DNA from: Litorisediminicola beolgyonensis
GTDB taxonomy: Bacteria; Pseudomonadota; Alphaproteobacteria; Rhodobacterales; Rhodobacteraceae
Assembly: GCF_042679605.1 (NCBI RefSeq)
Contig: NZ_JBHTMU010000005.1
Span: forward strand, 81,918-145,917
Length of the DNA stretch: 64,000 nt
Reading direction: 5' to 3'
This document shows positions 8,534-17,225 of the stretch, in pieces. Position numbers and translations under genes: made by a program. Positions within the stretch are counted from its first letter, which is position 1. Every line of letters begins with the position of its first letter. The notes beneath the pieces are model-generated. The model had not been told where the DNA came from, did no database searches, and saw only the letters and a program-made list of their open reading frames with translations.

Positions 8534-9517
8534 ATGCGACACGCGGAAGACGTCACCTTTGGCGGATCCGGCCTGGATCGGGCCGATGACCTGCGCGGAC
8601 AACCCGAGGCTCTGGCCGAGGCGATGAGAGCGCCCGGAAGCCGCAGTGTCCTGATCTGGCGCGGCAAACCTCTGGTCAGTGATGGTGACACCCGCGACAT
8701 CGTCCGGCTGCCGCTCGACCATCCGGTGTTCGAGACGGCGGGGCCGCCGATCCTTCTCGGCCGCGAGGACGAGGGATTGATATTCGGTCGTGAACTTCTT
8801 GGATGGTCGCCCGATGATCTCGACGAGGCGGCGCTGAACAGCTTCGCCGATCCGAGTGAGCAGCGTCACCCGCTCTTGGGCGACGATCTGGTTTTCGCCG
8901 AACTGCGCCGGGTGATGACGCGCCTGTCGCCGCGGGATGCGGAACTGGCCGCGACCCATCGGGCGCTGATCGGTTGGCATGCCTCGCACGGGTTCTGCGC
9001 CAAGTGCGGCGCTGCGTCGGAGATGGCGCAGGCGGGCTGGCAGAGACGCTGCGGGTCCTGCGGCGCCGCGCATTTCCCGCGCACCGATCCGGTGGTGATC
9101 ATGCTGGTCACGCGGGGACCCTATGCGCTTCTCGGGCGGTCGCCCGGCTGGCCGGAGGGCATGTATTCCTGTCTCGCCGGGTTCGTGGAGCCGGGCGAAA
9201 CCCTCGAAGGTGCGGTCCGTCGCGAGGTCGCGGAAGAGGCGGGTATCCGGATCGGCGCGGTGCGCTACCTGGCGAGCCAACCCTGGCCGTTTCCGGCCTC
9301 GCTGATGATCGGCTGCCACGCCGAGGCGGAAACCGAAGAGATCGTTCTCGACCCGGTGGAGCTCGAGGATGCGCGCTGGGTCACGCGGGAACAGATCGTC
9401 GCCGCGATGGCGGGCGAGGACAAGACGCTCCTGCCCGCACGGAAGGGGGCCATCGCGCAGTTTCTGCTGCGCAACTGGCTTGCAGACCGTTTGGATCGAG
9501 GCGACATATTTCGGTAA
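8534..9517 (+). CDS. nudC: NAD(+) diphosphatase / Nudix hydrolase NudC
   Basis: A 327-residue NudC-type enzyme that cleaves NADH (and NAD caps on RNA) to NMN plus AMP. It has an N-terminal NUDIX-like domain, a zinc ribbon with two CxxC pairs (CAKC and CGSC), and the Nudix box GFVEPGETLEGAVRREV continuing AEEAGI. The downstream SQPWPFPASLMIG is the SQPWPFPxS signature that distinguishes NudC from other Nudix hydrolases. The ATG at 8534 follows GAGGAGGG; an in-frame ATG at 8432 lacks a comparable site. It is followed after 23 bases by a SRPBCC protein. Confidence 0.95.
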   Translation: MRHAEDVTFGGSGLDRADDLRGQPEALAEAMRAPGSRSVLIWRGKPLVSDGDTRDIVRLPLDHPVFETAGPPILLGREDEGLIFGRELLGWSPDDLDEAALNSFADPSEQRHPLLGDDLVFAELRRVMTRLSPRDAELAATHRALIGWHASHGFCAKCGAASEMAQAGWQRRCGSCGAAHFPRTDPVVIMLVTRGPYALLGRSPGWPEGMYSCLAGFVEPGETLEGAVRREVAEEAGIRIGAVRYLASQPWPFPASLMIGCHAEAETEEIVLDPVELEDARWVTREQIVAAMAGEDKTLLPARKGAIAQFLLRNWLADRLDRGDIFR

Positions 9518-9540
9518 ACGTGTAGAGTGCAGGTGCAGGC

Positions 9541-10008
9541 ATGGAATTCGCGATCCGCGAGGATATCGAGGGAACGCTCGATCAAACATTCGCCCAGATG
9601 AGCGATTTCGAATCCATCGAGCGCCAGGTCCTGCGCCGCGGAATCGATGTTCGGCGGACCGACACGCTGGGCGCACCGGCGGCAGGCGCGAGCTGGGAGG
9701 CGGGCTTCACCTTTCGCGGCAAGAAGCGCCGGGCGGAGATCACATTGACGCGATACGAACCGCCGTCGCTGATGGTGTTCGAGTCGCGGCTCGACGGTCT
9801 CGAAGTGCTCACGCAAATGGAATTTGTCGCGCTCTCGCGCAGCCGGACCCGCGTGGCCATCGACATCGTTCTGCAGCCCCGGACGCTGTCTGCGCGGATC
9901 ATGGTGCAGTCGCTCAAGCTGGCGCGCGGCACGATCGAGAAGAAGCTGCACGCCCGCTCGACCGGTCTGGCCCGCGAGCTCGAAGCGCGCATACGCCGGT
10001 CCGCCTGA
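9541..10008 (+). CDS. SRPBCC-fold protein
   Basis: A 155-residue protein starting MEFAIREDIEGTLDQTFAQMSDFESIERQ, with alternating strands and a long C-terminal helix (LKLARGTIEKKLHARS). This is the pattern of the START/polyketide-cyclase-like SRPBCC fold, which binds hydrophobic ligands. No catalytic motif is visible, so no specific function can be given. It lies between nudC and the FAH-family gene in the same direction and is probably co-transcribed with nudC. Confidence 0.75.
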   Translation: MEFAIREDIEGTLDQTFAQMSDFESIERQVLRRGIDVRRTDTLGAPAAGASWEAGFTFRGKKRRAEITLTRYEPPSLMVFESRLDGLEVLTQMEFVALSRSRTRVAIDIVLQPRTLSARIMVQSLKLARGTIEKKLHARSTGLARELEARIRRSA

Positions 10009-10085
10009 CCCCGCCAGAGGGAGCGATTGCCGCGCCAGACCCATGCGCTAAGCTGCCCGTCAGTAGAGTAGATGGGGAACGCAGC

Positions 10086-10931
10086 ATGAAACTTGTGCGC
10101 TACGGGCCGAAGGGTGCCGAAAAGCCAGGACTGATCGACGCGGCGGGCAACCTGCGCGATCTGTCGGGCGAGATCGACGACATTGGCGGGGACGTGCTGT
10201 CACCGGACGGGCTCGACCGCCTTCGCGCACTCGATCCCGAGAGCTTGCCGAACGTCGACGGCACTCCGCGGCTTGGCCCTTGTGTCGCGGGCGTCTCGAA
10301 GATCATCGCCATCGGCCTCAACTATGTCGATCACGCGGCCGAGGTTGGGGCGAAGCTGCCCAAGGAACCGATCGTCTTCATGAAGGCCACGACGTCCTTG
10401 TCCGGCCCCGACGATCCCATCGAGATCCCGCGCGGCTCGGTGCAGACCGACTGGGAGGTCGAGCTTGCGGTGATCATCGGCACACGCGCGAAATACGTCA
10501 CCGAAGCGACCGCGATGGATCACGTCGCGGGCTACGCCACAGCCAATGACGTCTCCGAGCGCGATTTCCAGCTGCGCCGCTCCGGCCAGTGGGTGAAGGG
10601 CAAGTCGCATGACAGCTTCTGTCCGCTCGGCCCCTGGCTCGTGACCGCCGACGAGGTGCCGGATCCGCAGGCCCTGAAGATCTGGTCGGATCTCAACGGC
10701 GAGCGCCAGCAGGACAGCTCGACCGAGCAGCTGCATTTCGGCGTCGCGCAGATCGTCTCGCATCTTTCCGAGTTCATGACGCTGCTGCCCGGGGATGTGA
10801 TCGTCACCGGCACGCCCTCGGGTGTCGGCATGGGTCAGGAGCCTCCGCGCTTCCTGCGTCCCGGCGATGTGCTGGAGATGGAAGTCGAGGGTCTCGGTCG
10901 TCAACGCCAGGTCTGCGAGGCCGCATCATGA
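10086..10931 (+). CDS. Fumarylacetoacetate hydrolase (FAH) family protein
   Basis: A 281-residue enzyme with hallmark FAH features: GLNYVDHAAEVG, the metal-ligand acidic cluster in DWEVELAVIIG, the TANDVSERDFQ segment, KSHDSFCPLGPW, and GDVIVTGTPSGVG near the end. Members hydrolyse or decarboxylate ring-cleavage products such as 2-hydroxyhepta-2,4-diene-1,7-dioate or acylpyruvates; the precise substrate cannot be read from sequence. I chose the ATG at 10086 because it opens on MKLVRYG, the common start for this family; the open frame extends far upstream without support. Its stop overlaps the start of the next gene (ATGA), so the two are translationally coupled. Confidence 0.9.
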   Translation: MKLVRYGPKGAEKPGLIDAAGNLRDLSGEIDDIGGDVLSPDGLDRLRALDPESLPNVDGTPRLGPCVAGVSKIIAIGLNYVDHAAEVGAKLPKEPIVFMKATTSLSGPDDPIEIPRGSVQTDWEVELAVIIGTRAKYVTEATAMDHVAGYATANDVSERDFQLRRSGQWVKGKSHDSFCPLGPWLVTADEVPDPQALKIWSDLNGERQQDSSTEQLHFGVAQIVSHLSEFMTLLPGDVIVTGTPSGVGMGQEPPRFLRPGDVLEMEVEGLGRQRQVCEAAS

Positions 10932-11734
10932 GCGCGCGTTACATCCTCGCCGCTCTGCTGGCCTTCGCCGCAGCACCGCTTTCCGCCCACGAGTTCTGGA
11001 TCTCGCCGGTCGATTACACAGTGGCGCCGAGCGCGCCCGCGGTGGCCGATCTCCGCGTCGGAGAGAACTTCAAGGGCGCGGCCTTTTCGTTCCTTCCGCC
11101 CAATTTCGTGCGCTTCGATCTCGCGATGGGCGACACCGTCGTCGCTGTCGAGGGCCGGCCCGGTGACCGTCCCGCGCTCAACATGGTGCCGCCGGATGCC
11201 GAGGGTCTTCTGACGGTGATCCACGAGACCCGCGCCTATGATCTGACCTATGACAGCGTCGAGAACTTCGAGAGTTTCGTGCGACACAAGGATGCCGAAT
11301 GGGCCGTCGCGCGTCGGGTCGAGCGCGGGCTGGCGGACGAGCCGGTGCGCGAGAGCTACATCCGATACGCAAAGAGCCTGATCGCCATAGGCGACGGCGG
11401 TGGCATGGATCAGGACCGCGGCCTTCTGATCGAGATCGTGGCCGAGGCGAACCCCTACACGATCGATCCTGCCGACGGGCTGCCGGTGCAGGTCCTCTTC
11501 GAGGGAGCGCCGCGGGCAGACGCGCAGATCGAGCTCTTCGCCAAATCCCCGGACGGCACCGTCGAGGTCACGCTGCACCGCACCGACGGCGAGGGCCGCG
11601 TGACGATCCCCGTCGCGCCCGGTCACCAATACCTGGTGGATTCGGTGGTCCTGCGCGAATCCGATCCGGCCGAGACCAACGGCGCGGAGTGGGAGAGCCT
11701 CTGGGCGTCGCTGACCTTCGAGGTGCCCGAGTAA
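10928..11734 (+). CDS. DUF4198 periplasmic protein
   Basis: A 268-residue exported protein with a clear signal peptide (YILAALLAFAAAPLSA) followed by HEFWISP, the diagnostic start of mature DUF4198 proteins, whose exposed N-terminal histidine is often linked to metal binding. A C-terminal beta-sandwich region (GLPVQVLFEGAPRADAQIELF, split across two strands) fits the family. DUF4198 proteins are often found with nickel or cobalt uptake genes, but no such genes are present here. It overlaps the FAH-family gene by 4 bp and converges on hemC. Confidence 0.85.
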   Translation: MSARYILAALLAFAAAPLSAHEFWISPVDYTVAPSAPAVADLRVGENFKGAAFSFLPPNFVRFDLAMGDTVVAVEGRPGDRPALNMVPPDAEGLLTVIHETRAYDLTYDSVENFESFVRHKDAEWAVARRVERGLADEPVRESYIRYAKSLIAIGDGGGMDQDRGLLIEIVAEANPYTIDPADGLPVQVLFEGAPRADAQIELFAKSPDGTVEVTLHRTDGEGRVTIPVAPGHQYLVDSVVLRESDPAETNGAEWESLWASLTFEVPE

Positions 11735-11735
11735 G

Positions 11736-11754
11736 GCCCCGCGCTCAGCGGGGC
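11736..11754. terminator. Bidirectional hairpin between DUF4198 gene and hemC
   Basis: Perfect arms GCCCCGC / GCGGGGC with a GCTCA loop sit between the convergent genes and include the hemC stop codon. There is no long T run on either side, so termination is plausible rather than certain. Confidence 0.5.
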
Positions 11755-12698
11755 TCGATCCAATCGAAGAAACCCGGCCCCGCCCGTTCCAGAAGCTCGC
11801 GGGCGAGGTCGCGGCCCATCTCGGCGCCTTCGGCGATAGGGCCTTCGCGTTCTCCGGCATTCGTTTCGCTGCCATCGGGGCGCAGAACTTCGCCCCGAAG
11901 ATAAAGGCGGTCGCCCCGCAGCGTCGCCAGCCCCGCGATGGGGGTCTCGCAGCTTCCGTCCAGCGCCGCGAGGAAGGCACGTTCCGCGGCCAGCCGCTCT
12001 CCGGTGGCGCGGTCGTGGATCGCGTCGAGCATCTCCTCGGCGCGCGCATCGTCGCCGCGCCGTTCGATGCCGATGGCGCCTTGCGCGACGGCGGGCAGCA
12101 TGTCGGTCTCGTCGATCGGATGGCTCGGCACGTCGTGCATGCCGAGGCGGTTCAGACCGGCCATGGCGAGAAAGGTGCAGGAGGCGACGCCATCGGCCAG
12201 CTTGGCCAGACGCGTCTGCAGATTGCCGCGGAATTCCACCACGTCGAGATCGGGCCGCCGGGCCAGAAGCTGCGCGCGACGGCGCAGGGACGAGGTGCCG
12301 ACCGTCACGCCTTCGGGCAATTCGGCGATGGCGCCATAGGCGGGCGAGATGAAGGCGTCGCGCGGGTCCTCGCGCGGCAGGTAGCACTCGAGCACCAGAC
12401 CCTCAGGCTGCAGCACCGGCATGTCCTTCATCGAATGCACGGCGATGTCGATCTCACCGGCCAGCATGGCCTGCTCGATCTCGCGGGTGAACAGGCCCTT
12501 GCCGCCGATTTCCTTGAGCGGCCGGTCGATGATCCGGTCGCCCGTGGTCTTGATCACCACGATGGAAAACGCCTCGAAGGGCAGGTCGAACGCGGTGGCC
12601 AGCCGGTCGCGGGTCTCGTTGGCCTGGGCCAGTGCGAGAGGCGAGCCTCGGGTGCCGATCTTCAGCGGAGCGTCGGGGGTTGGGAGCGCAAGGGTCAT
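11745..12698 (-). CDS. hemC: Hydroxymethylbilane synthase (porphobilinogen deaminase)
   Basis: A 317-residue enzyme joining four porphobilinogens into hydroxymethylbilane in tetrapyrrole synthesis. Visible family motifs are KIGTRGSPLALAQA at the N-terminus, HSMKDMPV, VGTSSLRRRAQL and the dipyrromethane-cofactor loop LDGSCETPIAG with its attachment cysteine. Length is normal. It is divergent from hemE, the enzyme two steps later, sharing a 98-bp intergenic region, an arrangement known in several Rhodobacteraceae. Confidence 0.97.
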   Translation of the reverse strand: MTLALPTPDAPLKIGTRGSPLALAQANETRDRLATAFDLPFEAFSIVVIKTTGDRIIDRPLKEIGGKGLFTREIEQAMLAGEIDIAVHSMKDMPVLQPEGLVLECYLPREDPRDAFISPAYGAIAELPEGVTVGTSSLRRRAQLLARRPDLDVVEFRGNLQTRLAKLADGVASCTFLAMAGLNRLGMHDVPSHPIDETDMLPAVAQGAIGIERRGDDARAEEMLDAIHDRATGERLAAERAFLAALDGSCETPIAGLATLRGDRLYLRGEVLRPDGSETNAGEREGPIAEGAEMGRDLARELLERAGPGFFDWIEPR

Positions 12699-12796
12699 GA
12701 ATCAGATGCTTAGACGCGTCCAGACAGCCTGACAACCGGGCTTGACTTGTGTCCTGCGACGCGGGACGAGAGTGCCCGACCGGAGAGGAGAACCCG

Positions 12797-13828
12797 ATGA
12801 CCAAGACCATCCTGCGCGCGCTCGCCGGTGAAACCCTGCCCTCGCCGCCGATCTGGATGATGCGTCAGGCCGGGCGCTACCTGCCGGAATACCGTGAAAC
12901 ACGGGCCGAGGCCGGGGATTTCCTGTCGCTCTGCTACAATCCCAAGCTCGCCACCGAGGTCACGCTGCAGCCGATCCGGCGCTACGGGTTCGACGCGGCG
13001 ATCCTCTTCGCTGACATCCTGCTCTTGCCGCAGGCGCTGGGGCTCGATCTGTGGTTCGTGACCGGGGAGGGACCTCGTCTCTCGACCGTGACCACCGAAG
13101 AGGATTTCAGCAAGCTTCGCAGGGTCACGGATATCCACGACACGCTCGGGCCGGTCTACCAGACGGTTGCCAATCTTTCCCGCGATCTGCCCGAGGAGAC
13201 CACGCTGATCGGCTTCGCCGGAGCACCCTGGACCGTCGCGACCTACATGATCGCCGGGCGGGGCACGCCGGATCAAGGCCCGGCGCATGGGCTCAAGGCC
13301 GAGAACCGCGCGCTCTTCGAAGGGCTGATCGACCGGCTGACCGAAGGCACGATCGAGTATCTCTCGCGGCAGGTCGAGGCGGGTGCCGAGGTGGTGAAGC
13401 TTTTCGACAGCTGGGCCGGATCTCTGAATGGTGCCGATTTCGAGGCTTTCGCGGTGCGCCCGGCGCGGATCATCACCGAAGAGCTCAAGCGCCGTCATCC
13501 AGGCCTGCCGGTCATCGCCTTCCCGCGCGGCGCGGGGGAAAGCTACGAGGGGCTTCATGCGGCCATCGGCGCGGACTGCATCGCGCTCGACGATGGTGTC
13601 AGCCCCGAATGGGCGGCGGCGCATGTCCAGGTCTCGGGCTGCGTGCAGGGCAATCTCGCCTCGTCGCATATGGTGACCGGCGGCGACCAGCTAGTTTCCG
13701 AGACGCGGCGCGTGGTCGAAGCGTTCCGGGGCGGCCCGCATATCTTCAATCTCGGCCACGGCATCACGCCCGATGCGGGTCCCGAGAACGTCCAGCTGAT
13801 GATCGACACCGTGCGGGCGACGGCCTGA
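12797..13828 (+). CDS. hemE: Uroporphyrinogen decarboxylase
   Basis: A 343-residue enzyme decarboxylating uroporphyrinogen III to coproporphyrinogen III. The N-terminal signature PPIWMMRQAGRYLPEYR is complete. Further motifs are the FADILLLPQALG aspartate region, GFAGAPWTVATYM and FDSWAG. The chosen ATG at 12797 has GGAGAGGAG upstream; an in-frame ATG at 12749 is closer to hemC and lacks one. TTGACT at about 12742 in the shared intergenic region could be a -35 element, but I do not see a good matching -10. Confidence 0.97.
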   Translation: MTKTILRALAGETLPSPPIWMMRQAGRYLPEYRETRAEAGDFLSLCYNPKLATEVTLQPIRRYGFDAAILFADILLLPQALGLDLWFVTGEGPRLSTVTTEEDFSKLRRVTDIHDTLGPVYQTVANLSRDLPEETTLIGFAGAPWTVATYMIAGRGTPDQGPAHGLKAENRALFEGLIDRLTEGTIEYLSRQVEAGAEVVKLFDSWAGSLNGADFEAFAVRPARIITEELKRRHPGLPVIAFPRGAGESYEGLHAAIGADCIALDDGVSPEWAAAHVQVSGCVQGNLASSHMVTGGDQLVSETRRVVEAFRGGPHIFNLGHGITPDAGPENVQLMIDTVRATA

Positions 13829-13855
13829 GGGCAGGCCTCTTCGTAGTCTAGAGCG

Positions 13856-14812
13856 CTATCGCCGGAAAAGCCGCGCCCGTGTGCCGGGTCGCGGCTGTCG
13901 CTCCCGCAGGAAGACGACGAGCCCCGCGGCCGTGATCAGCGCGCATCCCGCCCAGGTCGAGAGCGTCGGCCATTCTCCGAAGACCAGCCAGCCCCAGAGC
14001 ACCGCGAGCGGCAGCCCCACATATTCGAAGGGCGCGATCACCGAGGCGTCGGCCAGCCGATAGGACGCCGCGAGGCAATAGCCCACGAGCCCGGACAGCA
14101 GACCAAGGCCCACCAGGACGGGCCAGTCGCTCGAGGGCGGCACGCTCCAGGCGCGCAGCAGGAAGACGAGGCTGTCTGATTGCACGTCTTCCGCGAAACG
14201 GCCGTCTCCGGCGACGAGATAGACGCCGAGCGACACGAGGATGAAGGTCGCCTGGATATAGACCGCAAGCGCCGCGGCGGTCGTGGTCAGGCCAAGCTTG
14301 CGCGTCATCACCTGCGTCAGCGCGTAGAGAAGCGCCGCGAGGATCGGCAGGACCAGGATCGCGGCACCTGCTCCGCTGTTCTCGGGGCTCTCCATCACCA
14401 GGACACCGAGGAACCCGAGCGCGACGGCGGCCAGCCGGATCGCTCCGACCCGCTCGCCCAAAAGCGGGATCGACAGGAGCGTGATGAAGAGCGGCGCCAC
14501 GAAGAAGAGCGCCGTCGCCTGCGCCAGCGGCAGCACGGCGACCGCGGCGTAGAAGGTCATGTTGGCCGCGACGATCAGAAGCCCGCGCATGAGGTGCAGT
14601 CCCGGCGTCCTGGTCCTGAGCGCCCCGATCCCGCCATCCCAGCGCAGAAGCGTCAGCGTCACGATCAGGCCCAGTACCGAGCGGATCGCGACGATCTCGT
14701 GCAAGGGGTAAGCGTCGGACAACGACTTGATCAGCATGTCGTTGATCGAGATCGCGGTCACGCCGAGAAGGATGAGAAGGATCCCGAGGGCCGGGCGGTC
14801 GGCTCTGTGCAT
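13856..14812 (-). CDS. EamA/DMT-family exporter
   Basis: A 318-residue integral membrane protein with about ten hydrophobic segments arranged as two EamA repeats, beginning LGILLILLGVTAISINDMLIKS. DMT transporters export amino acids or other metabolites; the substrate cannot be told. I chose the ATG at 14812, which leads directly into the first membrane segment; the frame extends 36 codons upstream but those residues are not family-like and would run into the promoter of the divergent ABC gene. It converges on hemE with 27 bases between the stops. Confidence 0.85.
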   Translation of the reverse strand: MHRADRPALGILLILLGVTAISINDMLIKSLSDAYPLHEIVAIRSVLGLIVTLTLLRWDGGIGALRTRTPGLHLMRGLLIVAANMTFYAAVAVLPLAQATALFFVAPLFITLLSIPLLGERVGAIRLAAVALGFLGVLVMESPENSGAGAAILVLPILAALLYALTQVMTRKLGLTTTAAALAVYIQATFILVSLGVYLVAGDGRFAEDVQSDSLVFLLRAWSVPPSSDWPVLVGLGLLSGLVGYCLAASYRLADASVIAPFEYVGLPLAVLWGWLVFGEWPTLSTWAGCALITAAGLVVFLRERQPRPGTRARLFRR

Positions 14813-14910
14813 GAGCGGCGTCCTAGCGTGCGCGCATGCCCGGGACCAGCGCCTTGTCACGCGCGCCAGCCGCGATAGCTTGGCGCCAAACGGCGGGCAG
14901 GAGGGACGGC

Positions 14911-15846
14911 ATGTCGGCAATGGTTGAGATCGACAACGCCATGAAGACCTACGAGGGTGGGTTCGAGGCGCTGAAAGGGGTGACTCTGTCGATCCGCGAA
15001 GGCGAGATCCTGGCGCTTCTCGGTCCGAACGGGGCGGGCAAGACGACGCTGATTTCCTGCATCTGCGGAATATCGCAGCCGAGCGGCGGAGCGATCCGCG
15101 TGGGCGGACACGACGTGGTCTCGGACTACCGCGAGGCGCGGTCCCTGGTCGGGCTCGTGCCGCAGGAGGTCAATCTCGAGCCCTTCGAGAAGGTCTGGAA
15201 CACGGTGCGGTTCTCGCGCGGGCTGTTCGGCAAGCCGCGCGACGACGCGCATATCGAGGCGCTCCTCAAGCGACTGTCGCTCTGGGACAAGCGCGACAAC
15301 CAGATCAAGGAGCTCTCCGGTGGCATGAAGCGCCGCGTGCTCATCGCCAAGGCGCTGGCGCATGACCCGCGCGTTCTCTTTCTTGATGAACCCACGGCGG
15401 GCGTCGATGTCGAGCTGCGCCGCGACATGTGGCGGATCGTCGAGGACATGCGCGCCGATGGCGTGACCATCATCCTGACCACCCATTACATCGAAGAGGC
15501 CGAGGCCATCGCCGACCGGATCGGCGTGATCTCGAAGGGCGAGCTGCTGCTCGTCGAGGAAAAATCCGCGCTGATGGCGCGGATGGGGCGCAAGGAATTG
15601 CGGATCGAGTTGCAGGCGCCGCTGGACGCGATTCCGGAGAGCCTTTCGGATTACGATCTCGCGCTCGCTGACGAGGGCCGCGCGCTGGTCTACAGCTACG
15701 ACACCGCCGCGGAGCGGACGGGCATCGCGCGGCTGATCGCGGCGCTGGCCGAGAAGGGGATCGTGCTCAGGGACGTCTCGACGCGGCAGAGCTCGCTCGA
15801 GGAGATTTTCGTGGGACTGGTGCATGACGGGGAGGACGCGGCATGA
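14911..15846 (+). CDS. ABC-2-type exporter ATP-binding protein
   Basis: A 311-residue ATPase with Walker A GPNGAGKTT, Q-loop VPQEVN, signature LSGGMKRR, Walker B VLFLDEPTAGVD and switch His in LTTHYIEEAE. The LSGGMKRR signature and the long C-terminal extension fit the YadG/NodI/DrrA type that drives ABC-2 exporters. The ATG at 14911 is supported by AGGAGGG upstream. Its stop overlaps the permease start (ATGA), so the pair is coupled. Substrate unknown. Confidence 0.93.
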   Translation: MSAMVEIDNAMKTYEGGFEALKGVTLSIREGEILALLGPNGAGKTTLISCICGISQPSGGAIRVGGHDVVSDYREARSLVGLVPQEVNLEPFEKVWNTVRFSRGLFGKPRDDAHIEALLKRLSLWDKRDNQIKELSGGMKRRVLIAKALAHDPRVLFLDEPTAGVDVELRRDMWRIVEDMRADGVTIILTTHYIEEAEAIADRIGVISKGELLLVEEKSALMARMGRKELRIELQAPLDAIPESLSDYDLALADEGRALVYSYDTAAERTGIARLIAALAEKGIVLRDVSTRQSSLEEIFVGLVHDGEDAA

Positions 15847-16604
15847 ACTGGACCGCGATCGGCGCAATCTACCGCTTCGAGATGGCGCGGTTCTTCCGCA
15901 CCCTGATGCAGAGTTTTATCTCTCCGGTGATCTCGACCTCGCTCTATTTCGTCGTTTTCGGTGCGGCCATCGGCAGCCGGATCGACCAGGTCGAAGGGGT
16001 GAGCTACGGCGCCTTCATCGTGCCGGGGCTGATCATGCTGTCGGTGATCACGCAGGCGATCTCGAACGCGTCCTTCGGGATCTATTTCCCGAAATTCATC
16101 GGCACCATGTACGAGCTCCTCTCGGCCCCGATCTCGTTTCTCGAGATCGTCCTCGGGTTCGTGGGCGCGGCGGCGACCAAGGCGCTCTTCATCGGGGTGG
16201 TGATCCTGGGGACGGCGGCGCTTTTCGTCGATGTGACCATCCAGCACCCGGTCGCGATGGTGGCGTTCCTGCTGCTGACCTGCACGAGCTTCGCGCTTTT
16301 GGGCTTCATTATCGGTATCTGGGCGGGGAATTTCGAACAGCTCCAGCTGGTGCCGCTTCTAGTGGTGACGCCGCTGATCTTCCTCGGCGGCGCGTTCTAC
16401 TCGATCTCGATGCTGCCGGAGATCTGGCAGACCGTCGCGCTCTTCAACCCTGTGGTTTACCTGATCTCGGGCTTCCGCTGGTCGTTCTACGGTCTGGCCG
16501 ATGTGCCGGTCGGGTTGTCTCTTCTGGCGATCGCGGCGTTCACCGCGCTCTGCCTGGGCGTGATCTGGTGGATCTTCCGCACCGGCTGGCGCATCCGCGC
16601 GTGA
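15843..16604 (+). CDS. ABC-2-type exporter permease
   Basis: A 253-residue membrane protein with six predicted spans typical of ABC-2 permeases (YadH-like). It begins with a cytosolic FEMARFFRTLMQS segment and contains the conserved YELLSAPISFLEIVLGF loop and PLIFLGGAFYSISMLP before the last spans. Together with the preceding ATPase it makes a minimal exporter for lipids, polysaccharides or drugs; nothing nearby fixes the substrate. A strong inverted repeat follows the stop. Confidence 0.9.
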   Translation: MNWTAIGAIYRFEMARFFRTLMQSFISPVISTSLYFVVFGAAIGSRIDQVEGVSYGAFIVPGLIMLSVITQAISNASFGIYFPKFIGTMYELLSAPISFLEIVLGFVGAAATKALFIGVVILGTAALFVDVTIQHPVAMVAFLLLTCTSFALLGFIIGIWAGNFEQLQLVPLLVVTPLIFLGGAFYSISMLPEIWQTVALFNPVVYLISGFRWSFYGLADVPVGLSLLAIAAFTALCLGVIWWIFRTGWRIRA

Positions 16605-16605
16605 T

Positions 16606-16632
16606 CTGAAAGCGACATGGCGTCGCTTTCAG
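16606..16632 (+). terminator. Hairpin after the ABC-2 exporter operon
   Basis: Perfect 11-bp arms CTGAAAGCGAC / GTCGCTTTCAG with a 5-base loop start 2 bases after the permease stop. There is no T run, so this may be a terminator or an mRNA-stabilising hairpin. Confidence 0.5.
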
Positions 16633-16725
16633 GCCGTCTGAATTCGACGCGCAGCGCGTCGTTCATGGACGCGACCGGATCTCCTGCGCCGCGATATCCG
16701 GGCCCTGTGATCCAAGGAGGGCCCG

Positions 16726-17184
16726 ATGCAGGACGTCATGGAAGGAATGGCTGCCGAACTGGCGCCGATGATGAACGCGACCGCTCTGATGCGGGCCCTG
16801 CCGGTCGTTGCCAATGCCGACCACGCGCCTCTCGAAGGCGGCGAGGATCCGGCCTTTGGAACGGTGCGCTGGCGGACGCTCTTCTCGTCGGACCGCACCG
16901 AGACGCAGGGCATGGTTCTGGGCGTCGCCGAGTTCGGCCCCGAGGGCACGCTGAAGCCGCACCGCCACGAGCCTGCCGAGTTCTATTTCGGACTGACCGG
17001 GTTTGGCACAGTGACAATCGACGGTGTCGCGCATGAGCTGGCGCCGGGCGTCGCGCTCTTCATCCCGTCGGATGCCGAGCACGGCACGGTCGCGGGTCCC
17101 GACGGTCTGCGCTTCCTCTACGGTTTCCCGAAGGACCGGTTCTCGGATGTCGAGTACCGCTTCACCGCAGAAGCGGCGGTCTGA
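16726..17184 (+). CDS. Single-domain cupin, possibly a DddW-like DMSP lyase
   Basis: A 152-residue cupin. The first cupin motif HRHEPAEFYFGLTGFG gives candidate metal ligands H79, H81 and E85 and a tyrosine Y87; the second motif FIPSDAEHG gives H119. The length and spacing closely match my recollection of the iron-dependent DMSP lyase DddW of Ruegeria (also about 152 residues, ligands two positions later). Many unrelated cupins share HxHxxxExY, so cupin is certain but the lyase call is tentative. A strong ribosome-binding site (AAGGAGG) precedes the ATG. There is no LysR regulator beside it. It stands alone between the ABC-2 operon and convergent comM. Confidence 0.85.
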   Translation: MQDVMEGMAAELAPMMNATALMRALPVVANADHAPLEGGEDPAFGTVRWRTLFSSDRTETQGMVLGVAEFGPEGTLKPHRHEPAEFYFGLTGFGTVTIDGVAHELAPGVALFIPSDAEHGTVAGPDGLRFLYGFPKDRFSDVEYRFTAEAAV

Positions 17185-17225
17185 AGCGCGGGCCGCGCTC
17201 TCCGCACTCCTGAGAGCTTAAACCG

